Translations under genes and position numbers: made by a program
DNA from: Silanimonas sp044377035
Lineage (GTDB): Bacteria > Pseudomonadota > Gammaproteobacteria > Xanthomonadales > Xanthomonadaceae
DNA: 64,000 nt
Assembly (NCBI RefSeq): GCF_044377035.1
Contig: NZ_JBILJW010000017.1
Span: 1-64,000 of the forward strand
Direction: 5' to 3'
Shown here: positions 16,548 to 27,086 of the stretch, piece by piece
How the letters are laid out: every line of letters begins with the position of its first letter
Position numbering within the stretch: the first letter of the stretch is position 1
Notes under the pieces: model-generated
Told to the model about the DNA's origin: nothing
The model's input: the letters and a program-made list of their open reading frames with translations, nothing else
Databases searched by the model: none

Positions 16548-16678
16548 CGAGGAGCCTGAGCGTGCAGGGCGCGCGCATTATGGCCCTTGGGCGCGGGGGC
16601 GAACAGCGCGCCGCGCGTGCTTGCGGCGTTCATCGAGGCTCCGGCACGCTGGTGCACCGTCGATCGGAGCTGCCGACC

Positions 16679-17059
16679 ATGCGAATTCCTGCCATCGCCA
16701 CCGCCGCCCTGTTGCTCGCCGCCTGTGCGCCCGGCGAGATCGTGCCGACGGAACCGATGGCGCTCGACGGCGTGCGCTTCGAGGTGGAGGCCTTGCCGCA
16801 GGCTGAGGGCGCCTGCGATCCGGCACAGCCTTTCCCGGCGCGCGTCACCTGGGACGTCACCGACTGGACCGACCCGAAGTTCGACTTCCTGCTGCGCAGC
16901 ACGAACGGCCAGCTGTTCGCCCGCCACAACACGGCGAGCGGGGAGCACGTGACCGATCCCTACGCGCACGAAGGTCTGTGGATCCTCCTCGTCGACCGCA
17001 ACACGCAGCTGCTGGTCGCCGCGACGCCGGTGCCCGCGCTGGTCTGTCCTGCCGATTGA
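16679..17059 (+). CDS. Small putative lipoprotein
   Basis: The 126-residue protein has a short signal ending in a lipobox (L-L-L-A-A-C, Cys about 14). It is followed by a single compact domain containing C-D-P-A-Q-P-F-P-A-R-V-T-W-D-V-T-D-W-T-D-P and ending V-P-A-L-V-C-P-A-D, with two cysteines besides the lipid-anchored one. It reads like an Ig-like or FN3-like lipoprotein domain, but I cannot name the family. ATG 16679 is chosen because the signal peptide starts there. It lies between divergent mgtE and convergent ptsI. Confidence 0.7.
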   Translation: MRIPAIATAALLLAACAPGEIVPTEPMALDGVRFEVEALPQAEGACDPAQPFPARVTWDVTDWTDPKFDFLLRSTNGQLFARHNTASGEHVTDPYAHEGLWILLVDRNTQLLVAATPVPALVCPAD

Positions 17060-17080
17060 GTCGCGCGCCGACGCGGCGGC

Positions 17081-18804
<1,724 letters not shown>

Positions 18805-18805
<1 letters not shown>

Positions 18806-19074
18806 CAGCTCTCCTCGTCGAAGCGTCGGGCGAACAGGGCTTCCGCGGCGGCCATGGCCTCGGTTTCGTCCGGACCGTCGGTGCGCAGCGTCACCGTGCT
18901 GCCCTGTCCCGCCGCGAGCAGCAGCACGCCCATGATGGATTTCGCGTTCACCTCGCGGCCGCTACCCACGAGGGTGGCCTGCGCCTTGAAGCCGCCGAGC
19001 AACTGCACGAGCTTGGCCGAGGCCCGCGCGTGCAGGCCGAGGCGGTTGATGACGGGGATCTGCCGTTCAAGCAT
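18805..19074 (-). CDS. ptsH: PTS phosphocarrier protein HPr
   Basis: The 89-residue HPr carries the catalytic His15 in R-L-G-L-H-A-R-A-S-A and the regulatory Ser46 in V-N-A-K-S-I-M-G-V. His15 receives phosphate from enzyme I and passes it to EIIA. Ser46 is the target of HPr kinase/phosphorylase, whose gene lies three genes upstream. Conservation of both sites indicates dual control by PEP and ATP/metabolite signals. The start overlaps the end of the EIIA gene by 8 bp, and the stop overlaps the ptsI start by one base. Confidence 0.96.
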
Positions 19075-19459
19075 CGTCGAGCACCACGCCGTTGCGGCCG
19101 CCGTTGGCCGCGGTTCGCGCCAGGTCCTCGAGGCCCTGGTCGCCGTAATTCATCACCCGCAGCAGCATCGGCAGCGACAGCCCGGCCACGCGGCGGCAGG
19201 GCGAAGCGATCTGCGTGAGCTGGTGGGCCAAGCGCGCGGGTGAGGCGCCATAGACGTCGGTGAGCAGCAAGGCGCCGTCGTCGCCCATCACCTTCTTCAG
19301 CGCCGCGCTGGCGCGCGGAAGTTGCACGGCGAGGTCGGCGTCGAATTCGAGCTCGAACGCCCGCGCCTCCAGCGGCAGCTTGCCGAGCAGGCGCGATGCG
19401 GTTTCGAGCAGGGCGTTGCCGAGCCCGGGATGGGTGACGAGGAGGATGCCGACGGCCAT
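19067..19459 (-). CDS. PTS EIIA component, mannose (fructose) family
   Basis: The 130-residue EIIA-Man-type protein has the phospho-acceptor His10 in I-L-L-V-T-H-P-G-L-G. The L-L-L-T-D-V-Y-G-A-S-P-A-R loop near residue 66 contains the assisting Asp. Normally this subunit feeds EIIB/C/D of the mannose family, but no such permease is seen in the window. In xanthomonads and betaproteobacteria the isolated EIIA is thought to be an output of a regulatory PTS. It sits between rapZ and ptsH, overlapping ptsH by 8 bp. Confidence 0.93.
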   Translation of the reverse strand: MAVGILLVTHPGLGNALLETASRLLGKLPLEARAFELEFDADLAVQLPRASAALKKVMGDDGALLLTDVYGASPARLAHQLTQIASPCRRVAGLSLPMLLRVMNYGDQGLEDLARTAANGGRNGVVLDDA

Positions 19460-19514
19460 GCATCGAACCTTAGCAAACCCCCATGGCGCGTCGGCAAGCG
19501 CCGACGCCGCGGGC

Positions 19515-20375
19515 TCACTCCAGTTCGCGGTGGTAGGTGAGGGCGTCGTCGCGTCCGAGCTCGCGGAAGTGCGCCGCCAGCGTCTCGGCCAGATAGACCG
19601 AGCGATGCCGGCCGCCGGTGCAGCCGAAGGCGATCGTGAGGTAGCTGCGGGTTTCGGATTCGAAGCGCGGCAACCAGCGCTCGACGAAGCCCCGGACCTC
19701 GGCGACGTAGTCCTGCACCTCGGCGATGCCGGCGAAGTGCGCCTGGATCAGGGCGTCGCGGCCGGTCAGCGGCCGCAGGGCCGGGTCCCAGTGCGGGTTC
19801 GGCAGGCAGCGGGTGTCGAAGACGAAATCGGCGTCCACCGGCAGGCCGCGCTTGTAGGCGAAGCTCTCGAACAGCACGGTGAGGCCCGGCCGGCGTCCGG
19901 CTTCCAGCTCGGTGAGCACGAGCTTGCGCAGCTGGTGCACGTTGAGCGCCGTGGTGTCGAAGACATGGTCGGCCAGGGCGCGCACCGGGCGCAGCACCTG
20001 GCGCTCCAGCGCGATGGCGTCGGGCAGGGCCAGGCCGAGCTGCGACAGCGGATGGCGCCGGCGGGTGTCGGAATAGCGCTTCACCAGCGTTGCGTCGGCC
20101 GCGTCGAAGAACACCAGACGGTGCTGGTAGCCGCGTTCGCCGACCGCCGAGAGCCATTGCCCGATGCTGCCCAGGTCGGCGTGGTGGTTGCGCACGTCGA
20201 TACCGACCGCGAGCTTCTGGTGCGTCTCGCTGGTGCCGACGCTGTCGACGAAGCCGGGCAGCAGGTCGGCCGGCAGGTTGTCGACGCAGTAATAGCCGAG
20301 GTCCTCGAGCGTCCGCAGGGCGACGGACTTGCCGGCCCCCGACAACCCCGAAACGACGGTGAGGGAGCGGCTCAT
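19515..20375 (-). CDS. rapZ: RNase adapter protein RapZ / nucleotide-binding YvcJ family
   Basis: The 286-residue protein has an N-terminal kinase-like domain with Walker A G-L-S-G-A-G-K-S (10-17) and D-N-L-P-A-D-L-L. The C-terminal RapZ domain has I-A-F-G-C-T-G-G-R-H-R-S-V-Y-L-A-E. In Escherichia coli RapZ binds the sRNA GlmZ, senses glucosamine-6-phosphate and recruits RNase E. Family members outside enterics lack GlmYZ and have unclear RNA partners. The gene overlaps hprK by 4 bp and belongs to the PTS cluster, as in most proteobacteria. Confidence 0.95.
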   Translation of the reverse strand: MSRSLTVVSGLSGAGKSVALRTLEDLGYYCVDNLPADLLPGFVDSVGTSETHQKLAVGIDVRNHHADLGSIGQWLSAVGERGYQHRLVFFDAADATLVKRYSDTRRRHPLSQLGLALPDAIALERQVLRPVRALADHVFDTTALNVHQLRKLVLTELEAGRRPGLTVLFESFAYKRGLPVDADFVFDTRCLPNPHWDPALRPLTGRDALIQAHFAGIAEVQDYVAEVRGFVERWLPRFESETRSYLTIAFGCTGGRHRSVYLAETLAAHFRELGRDDALTYHRELE

Positions 20376-21325
20376 GGCGCGGCCTTGTCGAGCAGCGCGG
20401 AGTGGCGCGCGAGGAAGGCGGCCGCCGGATCGTCGCCCTTGGCCCGCAGGATGTGCAGGCGGGCGGCGGCTTCGGTCAGCACCGCGAGGTTGCGGCCCGC
20501 GGCCACCGGCAGGTTGATCACCGGGACGTCGAGGCCGAACACCGGGCGCGCAGCGGTCTCGCCGGTCAGCCGCGAGAGGCCTTCCACGTCCACCGCCTCG
20601 CCGGGACGCACGAGGTTGACGATCAGGCGCAGGTACTTGTTCCGCTTCACCGCGGTGTCGCCGAACATCTGGCGGATGTTCATGATGCCGAGGCCGCGCA
20701 CTTCCAGCAGGTCCTGCAGCAGCTCGGGGCAGGTGCCGTCGAGCACGTCGGGCGCGATCTGGGTGAACTCCGGAGCGTCGTCGGCGACGAGGCGATGGCC
20801 GCGCGAGATCAGCTCCAGCGCCAGTTCGCTCTTGCCGAGCCCGGACTCGCCGGTGATCAGCACGCCGATGGAATAGATCTCGATGAACACGCCGTGCAGC
20901 GTGATGCGCGGCGCCAGCGCGCGCGCCAGCACGTATTGCAGTTGCGAGAGCAGTTCATGGCCGGCCTGCGGCGAGATCCACAGCGGCGTGCCGGTTTCCT
21001 CGGCGATGTCGCGCAGGTCGGTGGGGCAGCCCTGGTCGCGGGTGATCACCAGCGCGAGCGGCCGGAAGTCGACGATCTTCTGCAGGGTTTCCCAACGCTG
21101 CCGGGCGTCGAGCGAATCCAGCCACTGCAGCTCTTCGCGGCCGAGGATCTGCAGCTTGTTCGGGTGGATGACGTTGAGGTAACCCACCAGCGACGGCCGC
21201 CGCGTGCGGTGTTCCTCGGCTTCGAGGGCGCGGTCGCCGCCGGCCTGGCCGGACAGCCAGCGCAGCCCGAGCCGGTCGCGGTGCTGTTCGAAGAGTTCGC
21301 GGGCGCTGAGTCGGCGCGGCAGCAT
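20372..21325 (-). CDS. hprK: HPr kinase/phosphorylase
   Basis: The 317-residue bifunctional enzyme phosphorylates and dephosphorylates HPr at Ser46. It has an N-terminal MurF-like domain (about 1-130), the conserved His near residue 144, Walker A G-E-S-G-L-G-K-S (159-166) and the family signature E-V-R-G-L-G-I-M-N-I-R-Q-M-F-G. ATG 21325 (MLPRRLSAREL) gives the standard length. A longer in-frame extension upstream is a shadow of ptsN. HprK in a gammaproteobacterium is a xanthomonad-type trait. Confidence 0.96.
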   Translation of the reverse strand: MLPRRLSARELFEQHRDRLGLRWLSGQAGGDRALEAEEHRTRRPSLVGYLNVIHPNKLQILGREELQWLDSLDARQRWETLQKIVDFRPLALVITRDQGCPTDLRDIAEETGTPLWISPQAGHELLSQLQYVLARALAPRITLHGVFIEIYSIGVLITGESGLGKSELALELISRGHRLVADDAPEFTQIAPDVLDGTCPELLQDLLEVRGLGIMNIRQMFGDTAVKRNKYLRLIVNLVRPGEAVDVEGLSRLTGETAARPVFGLDVPVINLPVAAGRNLAVLTEAAARLHILRAKGDDPAAAFLARHSALLDKAAP

Positions 21326-21338
21326 GCGCGGGGCCGTC

Positions 21339-21809
21339 TCAGGCCGCCGCGGAGTGGCCGGGACGCCAGTCGGCGACGAGCCGGAACAGCGCCTCGCTGT
21401 CGGTGGCGGCTCGCAGCCGGGCGCGGAAGCCCTCGTCCGCGAACATCTCGGCGAGCTGGGCGAGCAGCACGAGATGCTGCTGGGTGAAGTGTTCCGGCAC
21501 CGCCAGCGCGAACAGAAGGTCGACCGGCTGGCCATCGCTGGCACCGAAATCCACCGGCTCGGCGAGGCGGATGAAGGCCCCTGTCGCGACCGTCAGTGCC
21601 GGACTGCGGCCATGCGGAATGGCGACGCCGTGGCCCAGCCCGGTGCTGCCGAGGCGCTCGCGCTGGCAGAGGCTGTCAAAGAGGGCGCGTTCGCGCTCGG
21701 CATTGCCTTCGCCAAGCAGCTGGGCCAGTTGTTCGAGCAGGCGTTTCTTGGAAGAAACCTTGGCGCCCGCGAGTACGCGCGCGGGCGCCAGGAGGTCGAG
21801 GAGGTGCAT
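21339..21809 (-). CDS. ptsN: PTS IIA-like nitrogen-regulatory protein (EIIA-Ntr)
   Basis: The 156-residue EIIA-fructose-fold protein has the phospho-acceptor His66 in G-L-G-H-G-V-A-I-P-H-G-R. It also shows L-L-F-A-L-A-V-P-E-H-F-T and L-A-Q-L-A-E-M-F-A-D. EIIA-Ntr adjusts potassium, nitrogen and stress responses according to its phosphorylation. Location beside rpoN and hpf is the classical arrangement that gave it the Ntr name. No ptsP (EI-Ntr) or NPr is seen here, so phosphate may come from the HPr of this cluster; that is inference. Confidence 0.94.
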   Translation of the reverse strand: MHLLDLLAPARVLAGAKVSSKKRLLEQLAQLLGEGNAERERALFDSLCQRERLGSTGLGHGVAIPHGRSPALTVATGAFIRLAEPVDFGASDGQPVDLLFALAVPEHFTQQHLVLLAQLAEMFADEGFRARLRAATDSEALFRLVADWRPGHSAAA

Positions 21810-21839
21810 GGGGATGGGGCTTGTGGGGCCGCGATGCCT

Positions 21840-22166
21840 TCAGCCGAAGCTGCCGGAGCGGACCGCGGATTCGCCGCGGTGGTGGTCGGTGATGCGCTCT
21901 TTTTCCTTGAGCACGATGCGGTCGAGCTTGTCGACCAGCAGGTCGATGGCGGCATACATGTCGGCGGCCTCGGCTTCGGCGTGCAGCGCCTTGCCGCGGG
22001 GGGTGAACGTGGCTTCGGCCTTGTGCTGGAGCTTGTCGACGGAAAGCAGGACGCGCACGTCGAGATGGTGGTCGAAATGGCGGGAGATCCGCTCGAGCTT
22101 CGCCGTCACGAAGTCCTTCAGGGCCGGGGTGATGTCGATCTGGTGGCCGCTCACTTCAAGGCGCAT
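21840..22166 (-). CDS. hpf: Ribosome hibernation-promoting factor, short form
   Basis: The 108-residue protein of the RaiA/HPF family (sigma-54 modulation protein) begins MRLEVSGHQIDITPALKDFV and shows K-L-E-R-I-S-R-H-F-D, then A-A-I-D-L-L-V-D-K-L-D-R-I-V-L-K-E-K-E. It lacks the C-terminal dimerisation domain of long HPF. It binds the decoding centre and preserves idle 70S/100S ribosomes in stationary phase. It lies between rpoN and ptsN, as in most proteobacteria. A GC hairpin lies between rpoN and this gene. Confidence 0.95.
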   Translation of the reverse strand: MRLEVSGHQIDITPALKDFVTAKLERISRHFDHHLDVRVLLSVDKLQHKAEATFTPRGKALHAEAEAADMYAAIDLLVDKLDRIVLKEKERITDHHRGESAVRSGSFG

Positions 22167-22218
22167 GGGCGCGTTCTCCTTGCTGGGACAAACAAACCTT
22201 CACTAGGAGGCAGCATAC

Positions 22219-22238
22219 GCCCCTCGGGGGAGGGGGCG
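22219..22238 (-). terminator. GC-rich hairpin between rpoN and hpf
   Basis: The sequence cgcccctc (22219-22226) can pair with gagggggcg (22230-22238) with one mismatch/bulge, forming a strong stem just after the rpoN stop. There is no U-tract, so it may attenuate or stabilise transcripts and set hpf apart from rpoN rather than stop transcription fully. Confidence 0.35.
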
Positions 22239-22264
22239 AAGGGGAACCACGTCAAATTTCGATG

Positions 22265-23698
22265 TCAGCGTTGCCCGCGCTCGGAGGAGGGCGGGAGGCC
22301 CAGCCCTTCTCGGTATTTCGCCACGGTGCGCCGCGCCACGGCGATGCCCTCGGCCTTCAGTGCATCGGCAAGCGCTTGATCCGAAAGCGGTTTCCCGGCG
22401 GGTTCGGCCTCGATCATCTTGCGGATCATGGCCTGCACGGCGGTGGACGAGGCCGCGCCCCCGTGCTCGGTGGCCAGCCCGGCGCTGAAGAAGAACTTGA
22501 ACTCGAAGGTGCCGCGGGGGGTGCGCAGGTACTTGCGCGTCGTGGCGCGCGAGATCGTCGATTCGTGGAGATCGAGCTGCTCGGCGACGTCGCGCAGGGT
22601 GAGTGGCCGCATCGCTTCGAGGCCGTGGTCGAGGAAGGCGCTCTGCGTGCGGACGATGGCCTCGGCCACCCGCTGCAGGGTTTCGCCGCGGTTCTCCAGG
22701 GCTTTGATGAGCCACCGTGCTTCCTGGAGCTGGCCGCGAAGGTAGGCGTCGTCGTCGCGACTGCAGCGCCCGATCAGGCCTTGGTAGTGCGAGTTCAGCC
22801 GGAGCCCGCCACCACCGCGGGCCATGCGGACGCGCCAGACGCCGCGCTGCTTCAGCGCGATCGCATCCGGCTGCACGTATTCGGCCGGCGCACCGTCGAA
22901 GCGGGCGCCGGGCTTCGGGTCGAGCGCCTTCACGAGCGCGATGGCTTCGACGAGCGCGGTGGTGTCGACGCCGAGATCGGCGGCCAGCCGGTCCGGGCGC
23001 TGCCGGGCGATGGCGTCGAGGTGCGCCGCCACCAGCCGCTGCGCGAGGGCCAGTCCCGGCGTGTCGACGGACAACGCGGCGAGCTGCAGGCCCAGGCACT
23101 CGGCGAGGTCACGCGCACCGCAGCCGATCGGATCGAACTGCTGCACGAGGCGCAGCAGCGCCCGCACGTCGTCCAAGGTGACGTCGAGCGCGGCGGGCAG
23201 GGCGGCGGGCAAGGCCTCCAGCGGCTCGCGCAGGTAGCCGTCGTCGTCCAGCGCATCGATCACGGCTTCGCCGATGGCTTCGTCGCGGGCGGAGTGCACG
23301 CTCATCCGGAGCTGCCAGCGAAGGTGTTCATGCAGACCCGGTGCGGCGCCGGCGTCCTCGCGCTCACCATCGTCGTCATCGCGCTGGCGCGGGCCGGCAT
23401 CGTCGTCGCCGAGCGTCCAATCCTCATCGGTGAACGCTTCGTCGACCTCGTCGGCCGCCTCGGCGCCGGCGCCCTCCGCATCCTCCGGCGCTTCGTTCGC
23501 GGGGCTGTCGTCCAGCGTCGCGGCGGCACCCTCGTCGTCGCCCGGTTCGGCGAGTTCGAGCAGGGGGTTCGATTCGACGGCGGCCTGCAGTTCGGCCTCG
23601 AGTTCGATCTGCGAAAGCTGCAGCAGGCGGATGGCCTGCCTCAGCTGCGGCGTGAGTGCCAGCGCCGTGCCGAGCTTGGCCTGCAGGGCGGGCTTCAT
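22265..23698 (-). CDS. rpoN: RNA polymerase sigma-54 factor
   Basis: The 477-residue sigma-54 has a glutamine/leucine-rich region I (L-T-P-Q-L-R-Q-A-I-R-L-L-Q-L-S), an acidic region II (about 50-130, unusually rich in Asp/Glu/Ala), the core-binding region and a DNA-binding region. The C-terminal RpoN box reads A-R-R-T-V-A-K-Y-R-E, invariant for recognising the -24 GG element. It activates only with enhancer-binding proteins, for example for pili, flagella and nitrogen genes. It lies directly downstream of lptB (10 bp), the usual lptB-rpoN-hpf-ptsN order. Confidence 0.97.
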   Translation of the reverse strand: MKPALQAKLGTALALTPQLRQAIRLLQLSQIELEAELQAAVESNPLLELAEPGDDEGAAATLDDSPANEAPEDAEGAGAEAADEVDEAFTDEDWTLGDDDAGPRQRDDDDGEREDAGAAPGLHEHLRWQLRMSVHSARDEAIGEAVIDALDDDGYLREPLEALPAALPAALDVTLDDVRALLRLVQQFDPIGCGARDLAECLGLQLAALSVDTPGLALAQRLVAAHLDAIARQRPDRLAADLGVDTTALVEAIALVKALDPKPGARFDGAPAEYVQPDAIALKQRGVWRVRMARGGGGLRLNSHYQGLIGRCSRDDDAYLRGQLQEARWLIKALENRGETLQRVAEAIVRTQSAFLDHGLEAMRPLTLRDVAEQLDLHESTISRATTRKYLRTPRGTFEFKFFFSAGLATEHGGAASSTAVQAMIRKMIEAEPAGKPLSDQALADALKAEGIAVARRTVAKYREGLGLPPSSERGQR

Positions 23699-23708
23699 GG
23701 CCGCGGCC

Positions 23709-24427
<719 letters not shown>

Positions 24428-24428
<1 letters not shown>

Positions 24429-24937
24429 CAGTTGCCGGCCGGGCGGACTTTGGGCTGGATCGTCATCTGCACCCGGTTGCCGTCGCCGCCGCTGTCGATG
24501 CTGCCGGTGTCGAGGTTGTAGCGGATGGTCTCGGCCTGGAGGTCGCCGCGCGCCTGCGCCACGCGGGCGCCGCCGGCCAGAAGCATGATCTCGTCGTCGG
24601 GCGCGTAGGTGACGCGCGCCGCCTGCGCATCGACGACTTCGCCGCGGTCGTTCTCCTGGCGGATCCGCACCGGGCTGCCCTCGAGGACGATGCGTTGCAC
24701 GTCGCCGCCGCGCCGTTCCACCGTGGCCGTCGCGGCATTCACCTGCAGCGAGCCCTGGGTGATCTCGACGCTGCCGCTCATGACGATGCTGTCGTCGTCG
24801 CCGAGGCCGCCAGTCTGGCGGTCGGAGCGCACGCCCATCGGTTGTTCGCGGTCGTTCTTGCGCGCCTCAAGGGCGGGGGCCGTCAGCAGGGGCAGCAGGA
24901 CGACCAGAAGGCTCGGGATAGAACGTCGCATCGACAT
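24428..24937 (-). CDS. lptA: LPS transport periplasmic protein LptA
   Basis: The 169-residue periplasmic beta-jellyroll (OstA_N) protein has a signal peptide (L-L-V-V-L-L-P-L-L, A-L-E-A cleavage near 25). The domain contains S-I-V-M-S-G-S-V-E-I-T-Q-G-S-L-Q-V-N-A and V-R-I-R-Q-E-N-D-R-G-E-V-V-D-A, characteristic strands of the LptA bridge that carries LPS across the periplasm. Its first codons overlap the 3' end of lptC by 71 bp in another frame, an unusually long overlap for this pair. Confidence 0.92.
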
Positions 24938-25463
24938 CGGCGAGGAGCTCGTAGGTTTTGGCCTGCATGTCCACGTCGAGGCCGGTCGCCTGAAGTATAG
25001 AGCGGCCTTGCGTGACGGTCACCGCGGCGTCGGTGCGCACCCGCTCCGATTCAGTGAACACGCTCAGGTGGTCGGTGCTGAATCGCGCCTGGCGTCCGTC
25101 GGCCTCCGGGGGCGCCAGCATCTCCACGCCGCCTTCCAGCCGGACTTCGTCGTTGTCGGGGCCGATCCACGCCGTAGCCGAGCGGGCGTCCCAGCGTTGC
25201 CCGGGGGTTTCGCCCGGGAAGCCGAAGCGCGGCTCGGTCAGCGTCGTGACCTCCGCGTCCTGGTCGCGCTCGAGCAGCGGCCCCGCGACGGTGAAGCCTT
25301 CGCTGCCGTCCTTCCGCAGGCCCGTCATCTCGAAGCCTTCGAGCCGGTAATCGGCACGGCTGTCGATGGCGGGCGGGGCCGGTGTCTCGCGCAGCCACCA
25401 CAGCGCGGCGCCGGTGGCGGCCGCGCCGATCGCGAGCAGCACGCCCAGCCAGACGCGGCTCAT
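24867..25463 (-). CDS. lptC: LPS export system protein LptC
   Basis: The 198-residue bitopic inner-membrane protein has an N-terminal membrane helix (V-W-L-G-V-L-L-A-I-G-A-A-A-T-G-A-A-L-W-W, residues 4-23). The periplasmic jellyroll shows Y-R-L-E-G-F-E-M-T-G and Y-E-L-L-A-D-V-D-A-T-F near the end. It receives LPS from LptB2FG and hands it to LptA. The start at 25463 overlaps the kdsC stop by 4 bp. A Pro/Ala-rich tail after A-T-F-Y-P-E-P runs into the lptA gene. Confidence 0.9.
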   Translation of the reverse strand: MSRVWLGVLLAIGAAATGAALWWLRETPAPPAIDSRADYRLEGFEMTGLRKDGSEGFTVAGPLLERDQDAEVTTLTEPRFGFPGETPGQRWDARSATAWIGPDNDEVRLEGGVEMLAPPEADGRQARFSTDHLSVFTESERVRTDAAVTVTQGRSILQATGLDVDMQAKTYELLADVDATFYPEPSGRPAAPADGPRP

Positions 25464-26011
25464 CGCAGGAAGCTCGCCAGCACGGCCTCGGCCTTGCCCT
25501 GCGCGCCGAGGATCAGGTCGCAGAGCTCGCGGGCGGCGCCCTGGCCACCGCCCGCGCGGGTGCGCCAATGCACGCGCTCCTTCACCCAAGCGTGAGCGTT
25601 CGCGGGCGCGACGGCGAGGCCGGCGATGCCCATCGCGCCCAGGTCGACGAGGTCGTCGCCCATCATCGCGGCCTCGGCCGGGGTGTGGCCGTACTTCGCG
25701 CAAAGCGATTCGAGCAGGGCGCGCTTGTCCTTGACGCCGATGTGCACCTCGGTGAGGCGCAACTCGCGCCCGCGCGCTTCCGCGACGGCGCTGTGGCGTG
25801 CCGTGGCCAGCGCGACCTGCACGCCGTGCTCTTCGAGCAGGCGCAGGCCCATGCCGTCATGGATGTCGAAGGCCTTGAGCTCGCGGCCCTCGGCGTCGAG
25901 CCACAGGCGGCCGTCGGTCAGGGTGCCGTCGACATCAAAGCAGGCGAGGCGCACCCGCGCCGCGCGTTCGCGGATGTCGGCGGGGTAGTCGGCGAGGTGG
26001 GCGTAGGCCAT
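25460..26011 (-). CDS. kdsC: 3-deoxy-D-manno-octulosonate 8-phosphate phosphatase
   Basis: The 183-residue HAD-superfamily phosphatase without a cap domain acts as a tetramer. Motif I is L-A-C-F-D-V-D-G-T-L-T-D-G-R-L (nucleophile Asp), followed by F-D-I-H-D-G-M-G-L-R-L-L, A-L-A-T-A-R-H-S and A-M-M-G-D-D-L-V-D-L. It removes phosphate from Kdo-8-P, giving free Kdo for LPS inner core. It sits between kdsD and lptC, overlapping lptC by 4 bp and 3 bp from kdsD, so synthesis and export genes are coupled. Confidence 0.96.
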   Translation of the reverse strand: MAYAHLADYPADIRERAARVRLACFDVDGTLTDGRLWLDAEGRELKAFDIHDGMGLRLLEEHGVQVALATARHSAVAEARGRELRLTEVHIGVKDKRALLESLCAKYGHTPAEAAMMGDDLVDLGAMGIAGLAVAPANAHAWVKERVHWRTRAGGGQGAARELCDLILGAQGKAEAVLASFLR

Positions 26012-26014
26012 GGC

Positions 26015-27016
26015 TCAGACCACCCGCGCGTTGAGCAGGTCGATGAAGTTCAGTGCACCGACGACGCGACGCTCGGCGTCGACGACCACCAGCGCGTTGA
26101 CCTTGTGCTCCTCCATCGCATGGACGGCGGCGCTGGCCAGCGCGTCCGGGGCGATGGTCTTGGGCGAACGGCCCATCACCTTCGCCACGGCGTCGCCGCG
26201 CACGTCCAGCGTCGGGTTGTCGAGCGCGCGACGCAGGTCGCCGTCGGTGAACACGCCGACGAGCCGGTCTTCCGCATCGACGACGGCCGTCATGCCGAGA
26301 CGGCCGCGGCTCATCACCACCAGCGCTTGCGCGATGGATGCCTCCGCGGCGACGCGCGGCACATCGTCGCCGGCGTGCATGACGTCGCGGATGGTCAGCA
26401 GCAGGCGGCGGCCCAGCGCGCCGGCCGGGTGCGAGCGGGCGAAGTCCTCCGGCGTGAAGCCGCGAGCCTCGAGCACCGCCACCGCGAGCGCGTCGCCGAG
26501 GGCCAGCGATGCCGTGGTGCTGGTGGTCGGGGCGAGGTTATGCGGGCAGGCCTCGGAGGGCACCGAGACGTCCAAGTGCACGTCGGCCAGCTGGGCCATC
26601 GACGAGCCGGGGCGCCCGGTCATGGCGATCAGCGGCACGCCCATGCGTTTCAGCGCCGGGGCGATCATCAGGATCTCGTCGCTTTCGCCCGAATACGACA
26701 GCGCCAGAACGACGTCGCGCTCGGTGACCATGCCGAGGTCGCCATGGCTGGCTTCGCCCGGATGCATGAAGAAGGCCGGGGTTCCGGTGGAAGCGAGGGT
26801 GGCGGCGATCTTCCTGGCGATATGGCCCGACTTGCCCATGCCGGTGCAGACGATGCGGCCGTGGCAGGCCAGTACCCGTGCGCAGGCCGCGCTGAAGGCG
26901 CCGTCGAGGCGGCTGGCGAGCGCGGCGAGTGCGGTGGCTTCCTCGCCGATCACGCGCCGGCCGGTGCGGGCGAAATCGGGCATTTCCGGGGCGGCGGCGG
27001 CCGCTGGGGCACTCAT
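26015..27016 (-). CDS. kdsD: Arabinose-5-phosphate isomerase
   Basis: The 333-residue protein has an N-terminal SIS sugar-isomerase domain (G-M-G-K-S-G-H-I-A-R-K-I-A-A-T-L-A-S-T, H-P-G-E-A-S-H-G-D-L-G-M) and two CBS domains (about 205-330). It converts ribulose-5-phosphate to arabinose-5-phosphate, the first step to Kdo. It is the first gene of the long leftward kds-lpt-rpoN-PTS cluster. Reverse-strand taaact (27049-27054) followed by aggagg could be part of its promoter/leader, 25-40 bp upstream of ATG. Confidence 0.96.
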   Translation of the reverse strand: MSAPAAAAAPEMPDFARTGRRVIGEEATALAALASRLDGAFSAACARVLACHGRIVCTGMGKSGHIARKIAATLASTGTPAFFMHPGEASHGDLGMVTERDVVLALSYSGESDEILMIAPALKRMGVPLIAMTGRPGSSMAQLADVHLDVSVPSEACPHNLAPTTSTTASLALGDALAVAVLEARGFTPEDFARSHPAGALGRRLLLTIRDVMHAGDDVPRVAAEASIAQALVVMSRGRLGMTAVVDAEDRLVGVFTDGDLRRALDNPTLDVRGDAVAKVMGRSPKTIAPDALASAAVHAMEEHKVNALVVVDAERRVVGALNFIDLLNARVV

Positions 27017-27033
27017 GGGAAGCCTTCGGGGAG

Positions 27034-27039
27034 TACAAT
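27034..27039 (+). promoter_or_regulatory. Possible -10 box for the ibaG-murA unit
   Basis: TACAAT in the 70-bp divergent gap between kdsD and ibaG matches five of six -10 positions, with transcription expected to start near 27046. No clear -35 lies upstream, as the expected position falls on the kdsD start codon. Overlapping reverse-strand taaact suggests a compact bidirectional promoter. Confidence 0.35.
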
Positions 27040-27086
27040 GAGCCTCCTAGTTTACGGCAGGGCCTTCGGCCCTCTTCGCCTCCTCC

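Noticed and set aside
15184..16578. N-terminal extension of the lipoprotein frame through mgtE (697 codons in total)
   Set aside because: The extension is Arg/Pro-rich and overlaps the whole of mgtE on the same strand. The lipoprotein signal peptide begins at 15183, so the real start is there.
16548..16678. Mg2+ riboswitch (M-box) upstream of mgtE
   Set aside because: The gap is too short (131 bp shared with a divergent gene) and shows no M-box core.
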